Assembly (NCBI GenBank): GCA_030645955.1
Contig: JAUSMR010000155.1
Span: 54,520 to 118,519, forward strand
Length of the DNA: 64,000 bases
Reading direction: 5' to 3'
Source of the DNA: Gallionella sp.
Lineage (GTDB): Bacteria > Pseudomonadota > Gammaproteobacteria > Burkholderiales > Gallionellaceae
Within the stretch, counting starts at the first letter, position 1. The number at the start of each line of letters is the position of its first letter. The notes beneath the pieces were generated by a model, which worked only from the letters and a program-made list of their open reading frames with translations, did not search any database and was not told where the DNA came from. This document shows positions 55,214 through 64,000 of this stretch, piece after piece. Both the position numbers and the translations under genes were made by a program.

Positions 55214-56104
55214 TTGATAGCCAGACTCAAAACACGTCTGGCAATGGTGATGTCGCTATCAATGCTGACGCCGCTATCTTTTTCGATGTCTCTGTCGATC
55301 GCACTGCACGCTTTCTTCCTGTTCGGCGTTACGCTGGTGCTTCCTGATCCGCGCAACACAGCCAACTTCCTGCAGCCGCTGCAAGTGGTGCTGGTCAACG
55401 CCAAATCTACCTCCAAACCGCCAAAAGCCGATGCCCTGGCACAAGCCCATCTGGATGGCGGCGGCAACACCGCCGAAGACCGGCGGGCAAAAAGTCCGCT
55501 GCCGGCGATGCGCGACGACCTTAAGTTTACCCCCGAGCAGCGCCGCAAGCGCGTTGCGCAGCTTGAGGAAGAATCGAAACGGATGCTGAACCGGCTGAAG
55601 AGCGATTACACGGTGTCGGCGCAACCGGAACTCAAGAAACAGCAAAGCAACGATGCCAGTAGCGGCGATGATCTGGTGCAAAAAAGCCTGGAAATCGCAC
55701 GTCTCGAAGCTCAAATCAATAAAAACTGGGATACCTATCAAAAGTTGCCGCGCCGCAAATTTATTGGCGCGCGCACGCAGGAATACCGCTTCGCACAATA
55801 CATTGAGGACTGGCGCATCAAAGTTGAACGCATCGGCAATCTGAATTACCCGGAGCAAGCGCGCCGCCAGCGGCTCTACGGAAAATTGCAGCTCAGCGTT
55901 TCGATACTCAAAGACGGCAGCGTGGAAAACGTAGAAGTCAGCAAATCCTCGGGCCATCGCATACTGGATGCGGCAGCAATACGCATCGTCAAACTCGCCG
56001 CGCCTTACTCCCCGCTGCCCGCGAACATCACCACGGATACCGACATCCTGACCATTACCCGCACCTGGACGTTCGCCTCGTCGGACAGGCTGGAAAGCGA
56101 ATAA
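55214..56104 (+). CDS. TonB-like energy transducer
   Basis: A 296-residue protein with an N-terminal transmembrane helix (SLSIALHAFFLFGVTLVLP), a charged periplasmic stalk (residues 60-190, rich in Lys/Glu/Ala/Gln), and a TonB C-terminal domain: GNLNYPEQARRQRLYGKLQL, SVSILKDGSVENVEVSKSSG and HRILDAAAIRIVKLAAPYSP. TonB transmits proton-motive energy from ExbBD to outer-membrane receptors; no exbBD or receptor is adjacent. TTG start with AAGGAGG 6 nt upstream. The stop overlaps the aroE start (TAATG). Confidence 0.9.
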   Translation: MIARLKTRLAMVMSLSMLTPLSFSMSLSIALHAFFLFGVTLVLPDPRNTANFLQPLQVVLVNAKSTSKPPKADALAQAHLDGGGNTAEDRRAKSPLPAMRDDLKFTPEQRRKRVAQLEEESKRMLNRLKSDYTVSAQPELKKQQSNDASSGDDLVQKSLEIARLEAQINKNWDTYQKLPRRKFIGARTQEYRFAQYIEDWRIKVERIGNLNYPEQARRQRLYGKLQLSVSILKDGSVENVEVSKSSGHRILDAAAIRIVKLAAPYSPLPANITTDTDILTITRTWTFASSDRLESE

Positions 56105-56976
56105 TGGAAACCATCATGACCGACAAATACGCCGTCATCGGCAACCCCATTGCTCACAGCAGGTCGCCGCAAATTCACAAGATGTTCGCCGAGCAGACCG
56201 GGCAGGACATCAGCTATGAAGCCATCGAAGCACCACGTGAAGAAGGTGGCTTCAAAGACAAGGTTATTCAATTGCGCGACGAAGGCTATAAAGGCTGCAA
56301 CGTCACTGTACCGTTCAAATTCGAGGCCTTTAAACTCGCCGCCGTATTGAGCGAACGCGCACAGGTGGCGCAGGCGGTTAACACGCTTAAATTTGATGGT
56401 GCAACCATCTTGGGCGACAACACCGATGGCGCAGGATTAGTGCGCGATATCCAGCAGAATCTAAAATTTACACTGCAAGGCCGGGACGTTTTGCTGCTTG
56501 GTGCAGGTGGGGCTGCCTGGGGAGTGTCACTCCCGCTATTGGAAGCGGGAGCAAACATTAACATCTTCAACCGCACCCCCGACAAGGCGCAGCAACTTAG
56601 CCACGGGCTTCAGACATTCTTAAAGCGTGACTTATATACACGCAAAGGCCTTAAGTACGGCTTACCAAATTTTGTGAATAGTTATGCAGAACTAACCAAC
56701 AGGCAATTTGATATCGTCATCAACGCCACTTCCGCCGGGCTGACCGACAGCGAAATCCCGCTGCCCCAGTCCATCTTCGCCCCAGGCGCGCTGGCCTACG
56801 ACATGATGTACGGGCGCGAAACGCCGTTCATGAAATTCGCGCGCGAACACGGCGCTGCTGTGGTTTCGGATGGTCTCGGCATGTTGGTCGAGCAGGCCGC
56901 CGAGTCGTTCTGGTGGTGGCGCGGCGTTCGCCCTGACACCGCGCCGATTATCGCCGCACTCCGCACGGCGAAATAG
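56104..56976 (+). CDS. aroE: Shikimate dehydrogenase
   Basis: Reduces 3-dehydroshikimate with NADPH in the aromatic pathway. Substrate site YAVIGNPIAHSRSPQIHKMF; catalytic Lys in NVTVPFKFEAFKLA; GDNTDGAGLVRDI; dinucleotide motif LLLGAGGAAWGVSLPLLEAG; NATSAGL. Between NRTPDKAQQLSHGL and YAELTNRQFD the protein is about 14 residues longer than E. coli AroE, and that piece (56605-56690) is AT-richer than the rest. The METIMTDK and MTDK starts are both possible. Its ATG overlaps the tonB-like stop. Confidence 0.95.
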   Translation: METIMTDKYAVIGNPIAHSRSPQIHKMFAEQTGQDISYEAIEAPREEGGFKDKVIQLRDEGYKGCNVTVPFKFEAFKLAAVLSERAQVAQAVNTLKFDGATILGDNTDGAGLVRDIQQNLKFTLQGRDVLLLGAGGAAWGVSLPLLEAGANINIFNRTPDKAQQLSHGLQTFLKRDLYTRKGLKYGLPNFVNSYAELTNRQFDIVINATSAGLTDSEIPLPQSIFAPGALAYDMMYGRETPFMKFAREHGAAVVSDGLGMLVEQAAESFWWWRGVRPDTAPIIAALRTAK

Positions 56977-57020
56977 AGTTCATGGCAACCCTCAGACCCG
57001 CCCATCCTTCAGCCACTGGA

Positions 57021-57132
57021 CGTAGCCTGGATGGAATGCAATGGAATCCGGAAGAACACCGGGCGCATCCACTAACCCCCGGATTCCGCGGAGCCTGTCC
57101 TGAGCGAAGTCGAAGGGCTGCATCCAGGCTAC
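57021..57132. repeat. Nested repeat between aroE and mtgA
   Basis: Outer arms CGTAGCCTGGATGGAATGCA and GCATCCAGGCTACG belong to the GTAGCC(T/C)GGATG family (27736, 32235). Inside it, 57092-57117 is the AGCCTGTCCTGAGCGAAGTC repeat also found in pirin. Confidence 0.82.
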
Positions 57133-57145
57133 GGATTTCTGCAGC

Positions 57146-57841
57146 ATGAAAAAATTACGCGGCTGGATGTGGCGCGCGCTCGTTATTGCAATCGGCCTGG
57201 TGCTGCTCTACCAGGTCTGGCTGTTTGCGCACGTCTGCTGGTGGGTGAAATTCAATCCCTCCACCAGCGCGTTCATGGATACCCGGCTGGAGATCATGCA
57301 GGACAAGAATCCCGATGCCGAACTCCGGCACAAGTGGGTGCCCTATTCCAAAATTTCCAACCACCTCAAGCGCGCGCTGATTGCAGCCGAAGATGCGACG
57401 TTTGTCGATCACGAGGGCTTCGACTGGGAAGGCATCCAGAAGGCTTACGAGAAGAACTTGAAGAAGGGCAGGATCGTCGCGGGCGGCTCCACCATCAGCC
57501 AGCAACTTGCCAAGAACCTGTTCCTTTCCACCAAACGCACGCCGTGGCGCAAGGCCGAGGAAGCCGTCATCACCGTGATGCTGGAAGCGGTGATGGACAA
57601 ACGGCGTATTTTCGAAATCTATTTGAATGTCATCGAATGGGGCAACGGCGTGTTCGGCGCTGAAGCGGCCGCGCGCCACTACTATCGCACCGGCGCGGCC
57701 AATCTTTCTGCTGAACAGGCAGCAAAGCTCGCCGCGATGGTGCCCAACCCGCGTTATTACGATACCCACCGCGAAGCGCGCGGTCTGTTGCGCAAAACCG
57801 ACATCATTCTTTGGCGCATGAATGACGCGGAAATTCCCTGA
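57146..57841 (+). CDS. mtgA: Monofunctional peptidoglycan glycosyltransferase
   Basis: A 231-residue membrane-anchored GT51 enzyme polymerising lipid II into glycan strands. N-terminal helix ALVIAIGLVLLYQVWLFA; catalytic Glu in IAAEDATFVDHEGFDWEGIQ; GGSTISQQLAKNLFLST; RRIFEIYLNVIEWGNGVFGA; AAMVPNPRYY. All five GT51 motifs are present. Joins the window's cell-wall set (M23, anmK, dacC, aminotransferase). Confidence 0.96.
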   Translation: MKKLRGWMWRALVIAIGLVLLYQVWLFAHVCWWVKFNPSTSAFMDTRLEIMQDKNPDAELRHKWVPYSKISNHLKRALIAAEDATFVDHEGFDWEGIQKAYEKNLKKGRIVAGGSTISQQLAKNLFLSTKRTPWRKAEEAVITVMLEAVMDKRRIFEIYLNVIEWGNGVFGAEAAARHYYRTGAANLSAEQAAKLAAMVPNPRYYDTHREARGLLRKTDIILWRMNDAEIP

Positions 57842-57846
57842 GCAAA

Positions 57847-57940
57847 CCTGTAGTGGCGATTCATGATAACCAGCGACTTTGCTGGCGTTGTTTGACAGCT
57901 TAGTCGAATGGCTAGTTGTTCCATCAATCGCCCCTACAGG
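57847..57940 (-). repeat. 61-bp repeat copy 4 nested in an inverted-repeat frame
   Basis: Outer arms CCTGTAGTGGCGATT (57847-57861) and AATCGCCCCTACAGG (57926-57940) are complementary at 14 of 15 positions. Between them 57866-57926 is a full 61-bp copy in minus orientation, aligning gap-free with the three others. Confidence 0.88.
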
Positions 57941-58037
57941 CGTTCAACCCAACGGCACTTTCGTTGACACCCTGATTGCTGCCAACCTGAGGTATCCTAC
58001 GCTCTCATCCGAACAAGCTCTCCGCAAAGGATTCATC

Positions 58038-61022
58038 GTGGTTACCAAAAAGCGCAAGGCTCAGAAAGATAAAGCCGGAACCCCGGACAAGCCCGCCGCC
58101 CCGGGAAATCCGGAATCTAGCTCAGCCGTGAAATCCCAAGTACCGCAGGAGATGCGCGCCGCCGGCTTCCCCATTGTCGGCATCGGTGCTTCCGCCGGCG
58201 GACTGGAAGCCTTCGAGCAGTTCTTCCGCAGTGTTCCGCCCGACAGCGGCATGGCTTTCGTGCTGGTGTCGCATCTCGATCCTGACCACGCCAGCATTCT
58301 CACCGAAATCCTGCAGCGCACCACCACCATGCCGGTGGCCGAGGCGCAAGACCAGATGGCCGTAGCGCCCAACGGCGTCTATGTCATCCCGCCCAACCGC
58401 GACATGGCCATCTTCCACGGTATGCTGCAACTGAGCGTGCCGGAGCAACCGCGCGGGCAGCGCATGCCGATTGACGCCTTCCTGCGTTCGCTTGCCGATG
58501 ATCAGGGAGAAAATGCTATCGGTGTCATCCTGTCCGGCACCGGCACCGACGGCACGCTGGGGCTACGCGCCATCCTCGGCGCGGGTGGCGTCTCGCTTGT
58601 GCAGGAACCGGCCACGGCGAAATACGACGGCATGCCGAACAGTGCCATCAACGCCGGCTACGCCACCCATGTCCTGCCGGTGGAAAAAATGTCCGAAGTG
58701 CTGCTGGACGACATACACACCCTGTCCGTCCGCCGGGAAACGCCCCCAGCCGGGGCTGGGGGCGGCATGAATCGCATCCTGATGCTGTTGCGTTCCGGTA
58801 CCGGCCACGATTTTTCGTTATACAAAAAGAGCACCATCGGCCGCCGTATCGAGCGGCGCATGTCGCAGCACAACATCGGGGATACGGAAGTCTATGCACG
58901 CTACCTCAAGGAACACCCCACCGAGGTGAAATCGCTGTTCAAGGAATTGCTGATCAACGTCACCAGTTTTTTCCGCGATGCGGAGGCTTTCGTCACATTG
59001 AAGCGGGATATCCTGCCGCTGCTGTTCGAGGGCAAGCCGGAAGGTTACGTGTTCCGCGTCTGGGTGGCGGGCTGCGCCAGCGGCGAAGAGGCCTACTCCA
59101 TCGCCATGCTGCTGCGCGAGTTTTTGGACGAGACCCGGCAGGAATTCAAGATCCAGCTCTACAGCACCGACCTCGACGATGACGCCATCGCCATGGCGCG
59201 CGCCGGCATCTATCCTCCCAATATCGCCCAGGATGTCCATCCGGAGCGGCTGCGCCGCTTCTTCGTCAAGGACGAGGCGGGCTACCGCGTAAAAAAAGAA
59301 ATCCGCGAGATGGTGGTGTTCGCCGTTCAGAATGTCATCAAGGACCCGCCCTTCACCAGGCTCGACCTGCTCAGTTGCCGCAACCTGATGATCTACCTGG
59401 AACCGGAACTGCAAAACCGCCTGATCCCTGCTTTCCACTATGCCCTCAAGCCGGGCGGCGTGCTGTTTCTCTCGCCCTCGGAGAGCATCGGCAATCACCC
59501 TGAGCTGTTCGCGCCGCTGAACCGCAAGTGGAAATTCTACCGCGCCACCGGCACCATTGCTTCCACACGCGCGGTGATGTCCGGCGGATTGTTATGGACC
59601 AGGGATATCAACACGAAAGGACCGGATGAAGTGACCAAAAAGATCAAGGAAACCAATTTCGCCGAACTGACCAGGCGGGCGCTGCTCCAGTCCTACGCGC
59701 CCGCCTCGGTGGTGACCGACCTGAAGGGCAATATCCTTTTCGTGCATGGCGACACCGGCAAATATCTGCGCCCGGCACCCGGCCAGGCAACACTCAACGT
59801 GGTGGACATGGCACGCGACGGACTGCAACTGGAATTGCGCGCCGCCTTGAATAGCGCCGGCCAGGATACGCCAACCCTGAGCCGGGAAATATCGGTCAAG
59901 AGCAACGGCGATTCCCATGCCGTGAGTTTCAGCGTGCGCCCGTTGCCCACTGCGGATGCCAGCGAAAAATTACTGCTGGTGAGCTTTCAGGATGTGGCGC
60001 ACCCGGCGCCCGGCAGGCCGGGGCGCGGCAAAGGCGTTGCACCGGGGCAGTGCGAACTGCGGCGCGTCGAGGAACTGGAGCGCGAGCTGGCCTACTCCAG
60101 GGAAAACCTGCAATCCACCATCGAGGAACAGCAGGCTTCCAATGAAGAGCTGAAGTCCACCAATGAAGAATTGCAATCCACCAACGAGGAGCTCCAGTCC
60201 ACCAATGAAGAACTGGAAACCTCCAAGGAGGAGTTGCAATCCGTCAATGAAGAACTGATCACCGTCAATGCCGAATTGCAGGCGAAAATCGAGCAGCTCG
60301 CCGGGATGCAGAACGACATGAAAAACCTGCTCGACAACATCAACACCGGCACCATCTTTCTCGACGAACACCTGAACATCAATCGCTTCACCCGTGAGGC
60401 GGTGCAGGTCTATCGCCTGGTCGCCTCGGACCTGGGGCGGCCATTGGGCGACATCAAGTCAAACATCGAAGACGAAGACCTGCTCGCCGATGCCCAGGCC
60501 GTGCTGGATACCCTGGTGCCACGCGAGCGCGAGGTGCGTACCGTCGGCGGCGCATGGTATCTGGCGCGCATCCAGCCCTACCGCACGCTGGACAACGTGA
60601 TTGAAGGAGTGGTGCTGACCTTTGCCGACATCAGCAAGCGCGTCGCTGCCGAGGCGGCGGAAAGGTCGGCGCGAAAACTGGCCGAGGGCATCGTTGATAC
60701 GGTGCTTGAGCCGCTGATCGTGCTGGACGGAAAACTGAAAGTCATTTCCGCCAGCCGCTCGTTCTACCGTGAATTTAAAACCACACCGGAAGATACCGTG
60801 GGCCGCCATTTCTACGTTCTGGGCAACCGCCAGTGGGACATTCCGAAATTGCGCGAACTGCTGGAAACCATCCTGCCGCGCGACCAGAGTTTTGAAGGCT
60901 ATGCGGTGGAACACGACTTCCCCGCCATCGGTCATCACAAGATGCTGCTCAACGCCCGCCGCATCGTCGGCAATACCGGCGATACGCAAATGATCCTGCT
61001 GGCGATGGAAATGGTTTTGTAG
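58038..61022 (+). CDS. CheB-CheR-PAS fusion signalling protein
   Basis: A 994-residue fusion. A CheB methylesterase domain (about 40-235) has FPIVGIGASAGGLEAFEQFF and VILSGTGTDGTLGLRAI; there is no receiver domain. A CheR methyltransferase (about 245-510) has FFRDAEAFVTLKRDILPLLF, VWVAGCASGEEAYSIAMLL and LLSCRNLMIYLEPELQN. Then a coiled coil of STNEELQ heptads (about 700-760) and one or two PAS domains. Such proteins adjust methylation in atypical chemosensory paths; no cheA is nearby. GTG at 58038 with AAAGGA 6 nt upstream is the likely start; the open frame back to 57879 is repeat sequence. Confidence 0.9.
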   Translation: MVTKKRKAQKDKAGTPDKPAAPGNPESSSAVKSQVPQEMRAAGFPIVGIGASAGGLEAFEQFFRSVPPDSGMAFVLVSHLDPDHASILTEILQRTTTMPVAEAQDQMAVAPNGVYVIPPNRDMAIFHGMLQLSVPEQPRGQRMPIDAFLRSLADDQGENAIGVILSGTGTDGTLGLRAILGAGGVSLVQEPATAKYDGMPNSAINAGYATHVLPVEKMSEVLLDDIHTLSVRRETPPAGAGGGMNRILMLLRSGTGHDFSLYKKSTIGRRIERRMSQHNIGDTEVYARYLKEHPTEVKSLFKELLINVTSFFRDAEAFVTLKRDILPLLFEGKPEGYVFRVWVAGCASGEEAYSIAMLLREFLDETRQEFKIQLYSTDLDDDAIAMARAGIYPPNIAQDVHPERLRRFFVKDEAGYRVKKEIREMVVFAVQNVIKDPPFTRLDLLSCRNLMIYLEPELQNRLIPAFHYALKPGGVLFLSPSESIGNHPELFAPLNRKWKFYRATGTIASTRAVMSGGLLWTRDINTKGPDEVTKKIKETNFAELTRRALLQSYAPASVVTDLKGNILFVHGDTGKYLRPAPGQATLNVVDMARDGLQLELRAALNSAGQDTPTLSREISVKSNGDSHAVSFSVRPLPTADASEKLLLVSFQDVAHPAPGRPGRGKGVAPGQCELRRVEELERELAYSRENLQSTIEEQQASNEELKSTNEELQSTNEELQSTNEELETSKEELQSVNEELITVNAELQAKIEQLAGMQNDMKNLLDNINTGTIFLDEHLNINRFTREAVQVYRLVASDLGRPLGDIKSNIEDEDLLADAQAVLDTLVPREREVRTVGGAWYLARIQPYRTLDNVIEGVVLTFADISKRVAAEAAERSARKLAEGIVDTVLEPLIVLDGKLKVISASRSFYREFKTTPEDTVGRHFYVLGNRQWDIPKLRELLETILPRDQSFEGYAVEHDFPAIGHHKMLLNARRIVGNTGDTQMILLAMEMVL

Positions 61023-61072
61023 GTGCGGCTGAATCCGCATGAAATACATCGCTGGAGCTGGAATAAATGAGT

Positions 61073-61163
61073 TGTCATTGCGAGCGTAGCGCGGCAATCC
61101 AGAAAAGTGACAACGAAGTCAGAAGCACTGGATTGCCACGTTGCTACGCTCCTCGCAATGACA
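61073..61163. repeat. Inverted repeat of the TGTCATTGCGAG type
   Basis: TGTCATTGCGAGCGTAGC at the left end and GCTACGCTCCTCGCAATGAC at the right are nearly exact reverse complements, enclosing TGGATTGCC and GGCAATCCA. A widespread bacterial intergenic repeat. It lies between the two signalling genes. Confidence 0.85.
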
Positions 61164-61211
61164 GATGCAGTGTGTATGGCTATCTGCAACTGTGTTTTGT
61201 AAGGTGACATC

Positions 61212-63806
61212 ATGAAAAAGAAGCCAGTTAAACCAGACCCGCTGCGCGCCGAAGCCGAGGCGAAACTCGCCCGCGCGCCGCTTACTGATACACCGCCCCG
61301 CCCCGCAGAGGAACTCCTGCACGAACTACGGGTGTACCAGATCGAACTGGAGATGCAGAACGAGACCTTGCGGCAGGCACAGTCCGTCATAGAAGCATCC
61401 CGTGACCACTACGTGGATATTTATGACTTCGCTCCCATCGGTTACCTCACTCTTACGCGCGAAGCCACAATCGCCGAGGTAAATCTCACCGGCGCCGCGC
61501 TGTTGGGAGTGGAGCGCAAAAAACTGGCCCATCGCCGCTTTACGCATTTCGTCACGCCGGAAGACAACGACCGCTGGCATCAGTTTTTCATGCGCGTGGT
61601 GCAACATGGCGAGCGGCAGGGTTGCGAATTGGCACTCAAGCGCGGCGATGGTTCGACCTTTCATGCCTATCTGGACTGCCTGCACATGGAGGCCGGCAAC
61701 GGCGGGCTCTCAGTGCGCATCGCGCTCACCGACATCACCGGACGCAAGCGGGCTGAAGCCACGCTACGGGAAAGCGAGCAACGCTACCGCCAGATTATCC
61801 AGACCTCAATGGACGGCTTCTGGATTGCAGATAACAATGGACATTTTCTGGATGTGAACGCCGCTTATAGCCAAATGATTGGCTACACGCGCGACGAGCT
61901 TGTGAACATGCACGTCACGGATGTGGAGGCGAAGGAAAGCCCGGAAGAGACGGCGCAACATATCCGGGAAGTCATGGCGAAAGGTTATGCCCGCTTCGAA
62001 ACGCGCCACCGCCGCAAGGATGGGCAACTGCTGGACATCGAGGTGAGCACAGTTTACCCGCCGGACCCGGGGGGAGGGCATTTCTTCGCCTTCCTGCGCG
62101 ACATCACCGGACGCAAGCTGGTCGAAGAGGAACTGCGTATCGCCGCCATCGCCTTCGAATCCCAGGAGGGGATGATCGTGACCGACACAAAGGGCGTCAT
62201 CGTGCGGGTCAACCAGGCCTTCACCCGGCTGACTGGCTACAGCGCGGCGGAGGCGGTGGGCCAGACACCGGCCATGCTCAGTTCCGGGCGTCACGATCAG
62301 TCGTTCTACCGGCAGATGTGGCAGACCCTGGAGCAAAAAAACTACTGGCAAGGAGCGGTGTGGAACCGGCGCAAGAACGGCAAGATCTACGCCGAGTGGC
62401 TGACCATCTCCGCCGTCACCGCGCCCGATGGCAGCATCACCCATTACGTCGGCACTTTTTCCGACATCACCAAGGACAGCGAGGCAGAGGCAGAGATCCA
62501 CCGCATGGCCTACTACGACACGCTCACCCATCTGCCCAACCGCCGCCTGCTGATGGACCGGCTGGGACAGGCACTGGCCACCAGCCGCCGCAGCGGACGC
62601 TATGGCGCGTTGCTGTTTCTGGACCTGGACAATTTCAAGACACTCAATGACACGCGCGGCCACGATGTCGGCGACCTGCTGCTGATCGAGATAGCGCATC
62701 GCCTGAATGCCAGCGTGCGCGAGGGCGATACCGTGGGGCGGCTGGGCGGCGACGAGTTTGTGCTGATGCTGGAAGACCTGAGCGAGGATGTCCGGGAAGC
62801 GGCCATTCAGGCCGGCATGGTGGGCGTGAAGGTGCGTGAGGCCATTGCATTGCCCTATATGCTCAAGGACATCGAGTTTACCTGCACGACCAGTATCGGG
62901 GTCAGCCTGTTTTGCAACCATGATGAGTCTGCCGATGACCTGCTCAAACATGCCGACATCGCCATGTACCATGCCAAAAAGGGCGGGCGCAACAGCGTGC
63001 GCTTCTTTGACCCCGACATGCAGGCCGCGCTGGTCGAGCGCAGCGCGCTGGAAAGTGATCTGCGCCGTGCGCTGGAACGCCGGCAGTTGCACCTTTACTA
63101 CCAGATACAGGTCAACAGCGCACGCCGTGCCATCGGCGCCGAGGCTTTGCTGCGCTGGGAACATCCTGAACGCGGCCTGATTTCTCCAGCCCGGTTTATC
63201 CCGCTGGCCGAAGAATCCGGCCTGATCGTACCGATTGGATTGTGGGTGCTGCAAACGGCCTGCGCCCAGATCAGGGATTGGTCTGGCCACCCCGCCACCC
63301 GCGATCTGCAACTCGCCATCAATGTCAGCGCGCGCCAGTTCCGCCAGCCGGATTTTGTCGAACAAGTGCTGCAGGCATTCTCCGCAACCGGCATCAATCC
63401 GGCACACCTGAAAATTGAGCTGACCGAAAGTCTGGTACTCGATAACGTCGGCGACACCATCACCAAGATGCACGCGCTCAAAGCACTCGGCATCAGCTTC
63501 TCGATGGACGATTTCGGCACCGGCTATTCCTCGCTCTCCTACCTGAAACGCCTACCCTTGTACCAGTTGAAGATCGACCAATCCTTCGTGCGCGATGTGC
63601 TCACCGACCCCAACGATGCGGCCATCGCCAGAATTATCATATCGCTGGCCAAGAGCATGAATCTGGCGGTGATCGCCGAGGGCGTGGAAACCGAGGCGCA
63701 ACGCAAGTTCCTCGAATTGAATGACTGCCATACCTTTCAGGGCTATCTGTTCAGCAAACCGGTTCCGGTAGAGGAATTTGAGCAACTGATTGCAAAATAC
63801 GCCTGA
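61212..63806 (+). CDS. PAS-PAS-PAS-GGDEF-EAL c-di-GMP protein
   Basis: An 864-residue cytoplasmic protein. Three PAS/PAC modules (about 65-180, 185-310, 310-430; DITGRKRAEATLRESEQRYR, DITGRKLVEEELRIAAIAFE) precede GGDEF (RLGGDEFVLML, near 511, intact for diguanylate cyclase) and EAL (GAEALLRWEHPERG near 643, IELTES, MDDFGTGYSSLSYLKRLPLY, intact for phosphodiesterase). The first PAS is preceded by a helical segment (ELLHELRVYQIELEMQNETL) common in such sensors. AAGGTG precedes the ATG. Both enzyme centres look complete, so net activity cannot be told. Confidence 0.95.
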   Translation: MKKKPVKPDPLRAEAEAKLARAPLTDTPPRPAEELLHELRVYQIELEMQNETLRQAQSVIEASRDHYVDIYDFAPIGYLTLTREATIAEVNLTGAALLGVERKKLAHRRFTHFVTPEDNDRWHQFFMRVVQHGERQGCELALKRGDGSTFHAYLDCLHMEAGNGGLSVRIALTDITGRKRAEATLRESEQRYRQIIQTSMDGFWIADNNGHFLDVNAAYSQMIGYTRDELVNMHVTDVEAKESPEETAQHIREVMAKGYARFETRHRRKDGQLLDIEVSTVYPPDPGGGHFFAFLRDITGRKLVEEELRIAAIAFESQEGMIVTDTKGVIVRVNQAFTRLTGYSAAEAVGQTPAMLSSGRHDQSFYRQMWQTLEQKNYWQGAVWNRRKNGKIYAEWLTISAVTAPDGSITHYVGTFSDITKDSEAEAEIHRMAYYDTLTHLPNRRLLMDRLGQALATSRRSGRYGALLFLDLDNFKTLNDTRGHDVGDLLLIEIAHRLNASVREGDTVGRLGGDEFVLMLEDLSEDVREAAIQAGMVGVKVREAIALPYMLKDIEFTCTTSIGVSLFCNHDESADDLLKHADIAMYHAKKGGRNSVRFFDPDMQAALVERSALESDLRRALERRQLHLYYQIQVNSARRAIGAEALLRWEHPERGLISPARFIPLAEESGLIVPIGLWVLQTACAQIRDWSGHPATRDLQLAINVSARQFRQPDFVEQVLQAFSATGINPAHLKIELTESLVLDNVGDTITKMHALKALGISFSMDDFGTGYSSLSYLKRLPLYQLKIDQSFVRDVLTDPNDAAIARIIISLAKSMNLAVIAEGVETEAQRKFLELNDCHTFQGYLFSKPVPVEEFEQLIAKYA

Positions 63807-63914
63807 TACCCGCGCGCGACCGTCATTGAATCCGATCAGATTCGCCCGGCCAAATTTGCCGCGCAGCCAAACGTCGAATTCTTTACAATAGCCCGCGATT
63901 TATAGGGCGCCGCC

Positions 63915-64000
63915 ATGATCAATATCAACCAGGAAAATCACTACACCGAGAATGTGCAGCATCACCTCAAGGAGGTGGAATCGCTGCTGCACAAGCACGC
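63915..64000 (+). CDS. Start of a gene, probably Mg2+ transporter MgtE (partial)
   Basis: Twenty-eight codons are visible before the window ends, reading MINININQENHYTEN in outline and ending HHLKEVESLLHKHA. The LKEVESLLHKH pattern resembles the N-terminus of betaproteobacterial MgtE proteins, but the piece is too short for certainty. A terminal GCCGCC precedes the ATG rather than a clear ribosome site. Confidence 0.4.
   Translation, partial: MININQENHYTENVQHHLKEVESLLHKH

Noticed and set aside
61806..63473. 555-codon open frame opposite the PAS-GGDEF-EAL gene
   Set aside because: Antisense shadow; the plus-strand gene has intact GGDEF and EAL motifs across the same DNA.

Overview
The window is about 64 kb of bacterial chromosome, moderately GC-rich and densely coded. 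Gene order and protein character point to a betaproteobacterium, probably of the Nitrosomonadales/Gallionellaceae type. Supporting evidence is the rpsU-yqeY-dnaG-rpoD block, the rplM-rpsI-argC-bactofilin-erpA cluster, an E3 with an N-terminal lipoyl domain, a RegB/RegA pair and ybeD-lipB-lipA. The genus is inference. Nearly all genes are chromosomal housekeeping genes.

Layout. 1-2952: the 3'-truncated helicase gene hrpA (minus strand). 3006-8330: a small degenerate island next to a CAU-anticodon tRNA. Copies of the tRNA 3' half lie at 3006 and 3881, and the island carries a repeat-rich outer-membrane protein, a secreted sulfatase-modifying-factor-like protein, an IS3-family remnant and a truncated DNA adenine methylase. 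8340-13029: rpoD, dnaG, yqeY and rpsU. 13102-24254: tyrS, an M23 peptidase, anmK, a CapA-like protein, erpA, bactofilin, argC, rpsI/rplM, ydcF-like, osmC-like and trpC. 24467-30045: proA, lpdA, a YqaA-like protein and a B12-binding radical SAM enzyme. 30205-41713: an ABC-F ATPase, pirin, a MipA-like protein, a histone-H1-like DUF2934 protein, chaA, an orphan ParA, an HPP protein, DAHP synthase, slmA, a HAD phosphatase and argB. 41902-44416: a copper chaperone divergent from regB-regA. 44549-52935: a D,D-carboxypeptidase, a D-amino-acid aminotransferase-like protein and ybeD-lipB-[type IIG RM + RAYT transposase]-lipA, then a cytochrome c. 53113-64000: an RNB-domain nuclease, a TonB-like protein, aroE, mtgA, a CheB-CheR-PAS sensor, a PAS-GGDEF-EAL protein and the start of a probable mgtE.

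The most striking feature is the density of short palindromic repeats and how often they sit inside conserved genes without breaking the frame. In-frame insertions can be read in hrpA, anmK, the ABC-F gene, pirin, slmA, dacC, lipB (C-terminal tail), the type IIG gene (twice) and the RNB gene. One family has four copies of exactly 61 bp that align without gaps; its two genic copies use the same reading frame and the other two keep that frame open. REP units around a RAYT transposase are read in one frame in both lipB and the neighbouring RM gene. A third family is read in one frame in two unrelated genes. This resembles the protein-coding palindromic elements described in Rickettsia, but with several families at once and with a RAYT present for one of them.

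Functional links: murein turnover (M23 peptidase, anmK, dacC, mtgA, a D-amino-acid aminotransferase), lipoate synthesis (lipB, lipA) feeding lpdA, arginine (argB, argC), proline (proA) and aromatic/tryptophan (DAHP synthase, aroE, trpC) synthesis, and redox signalling (regBA, with a RegA-box-like site upstream).
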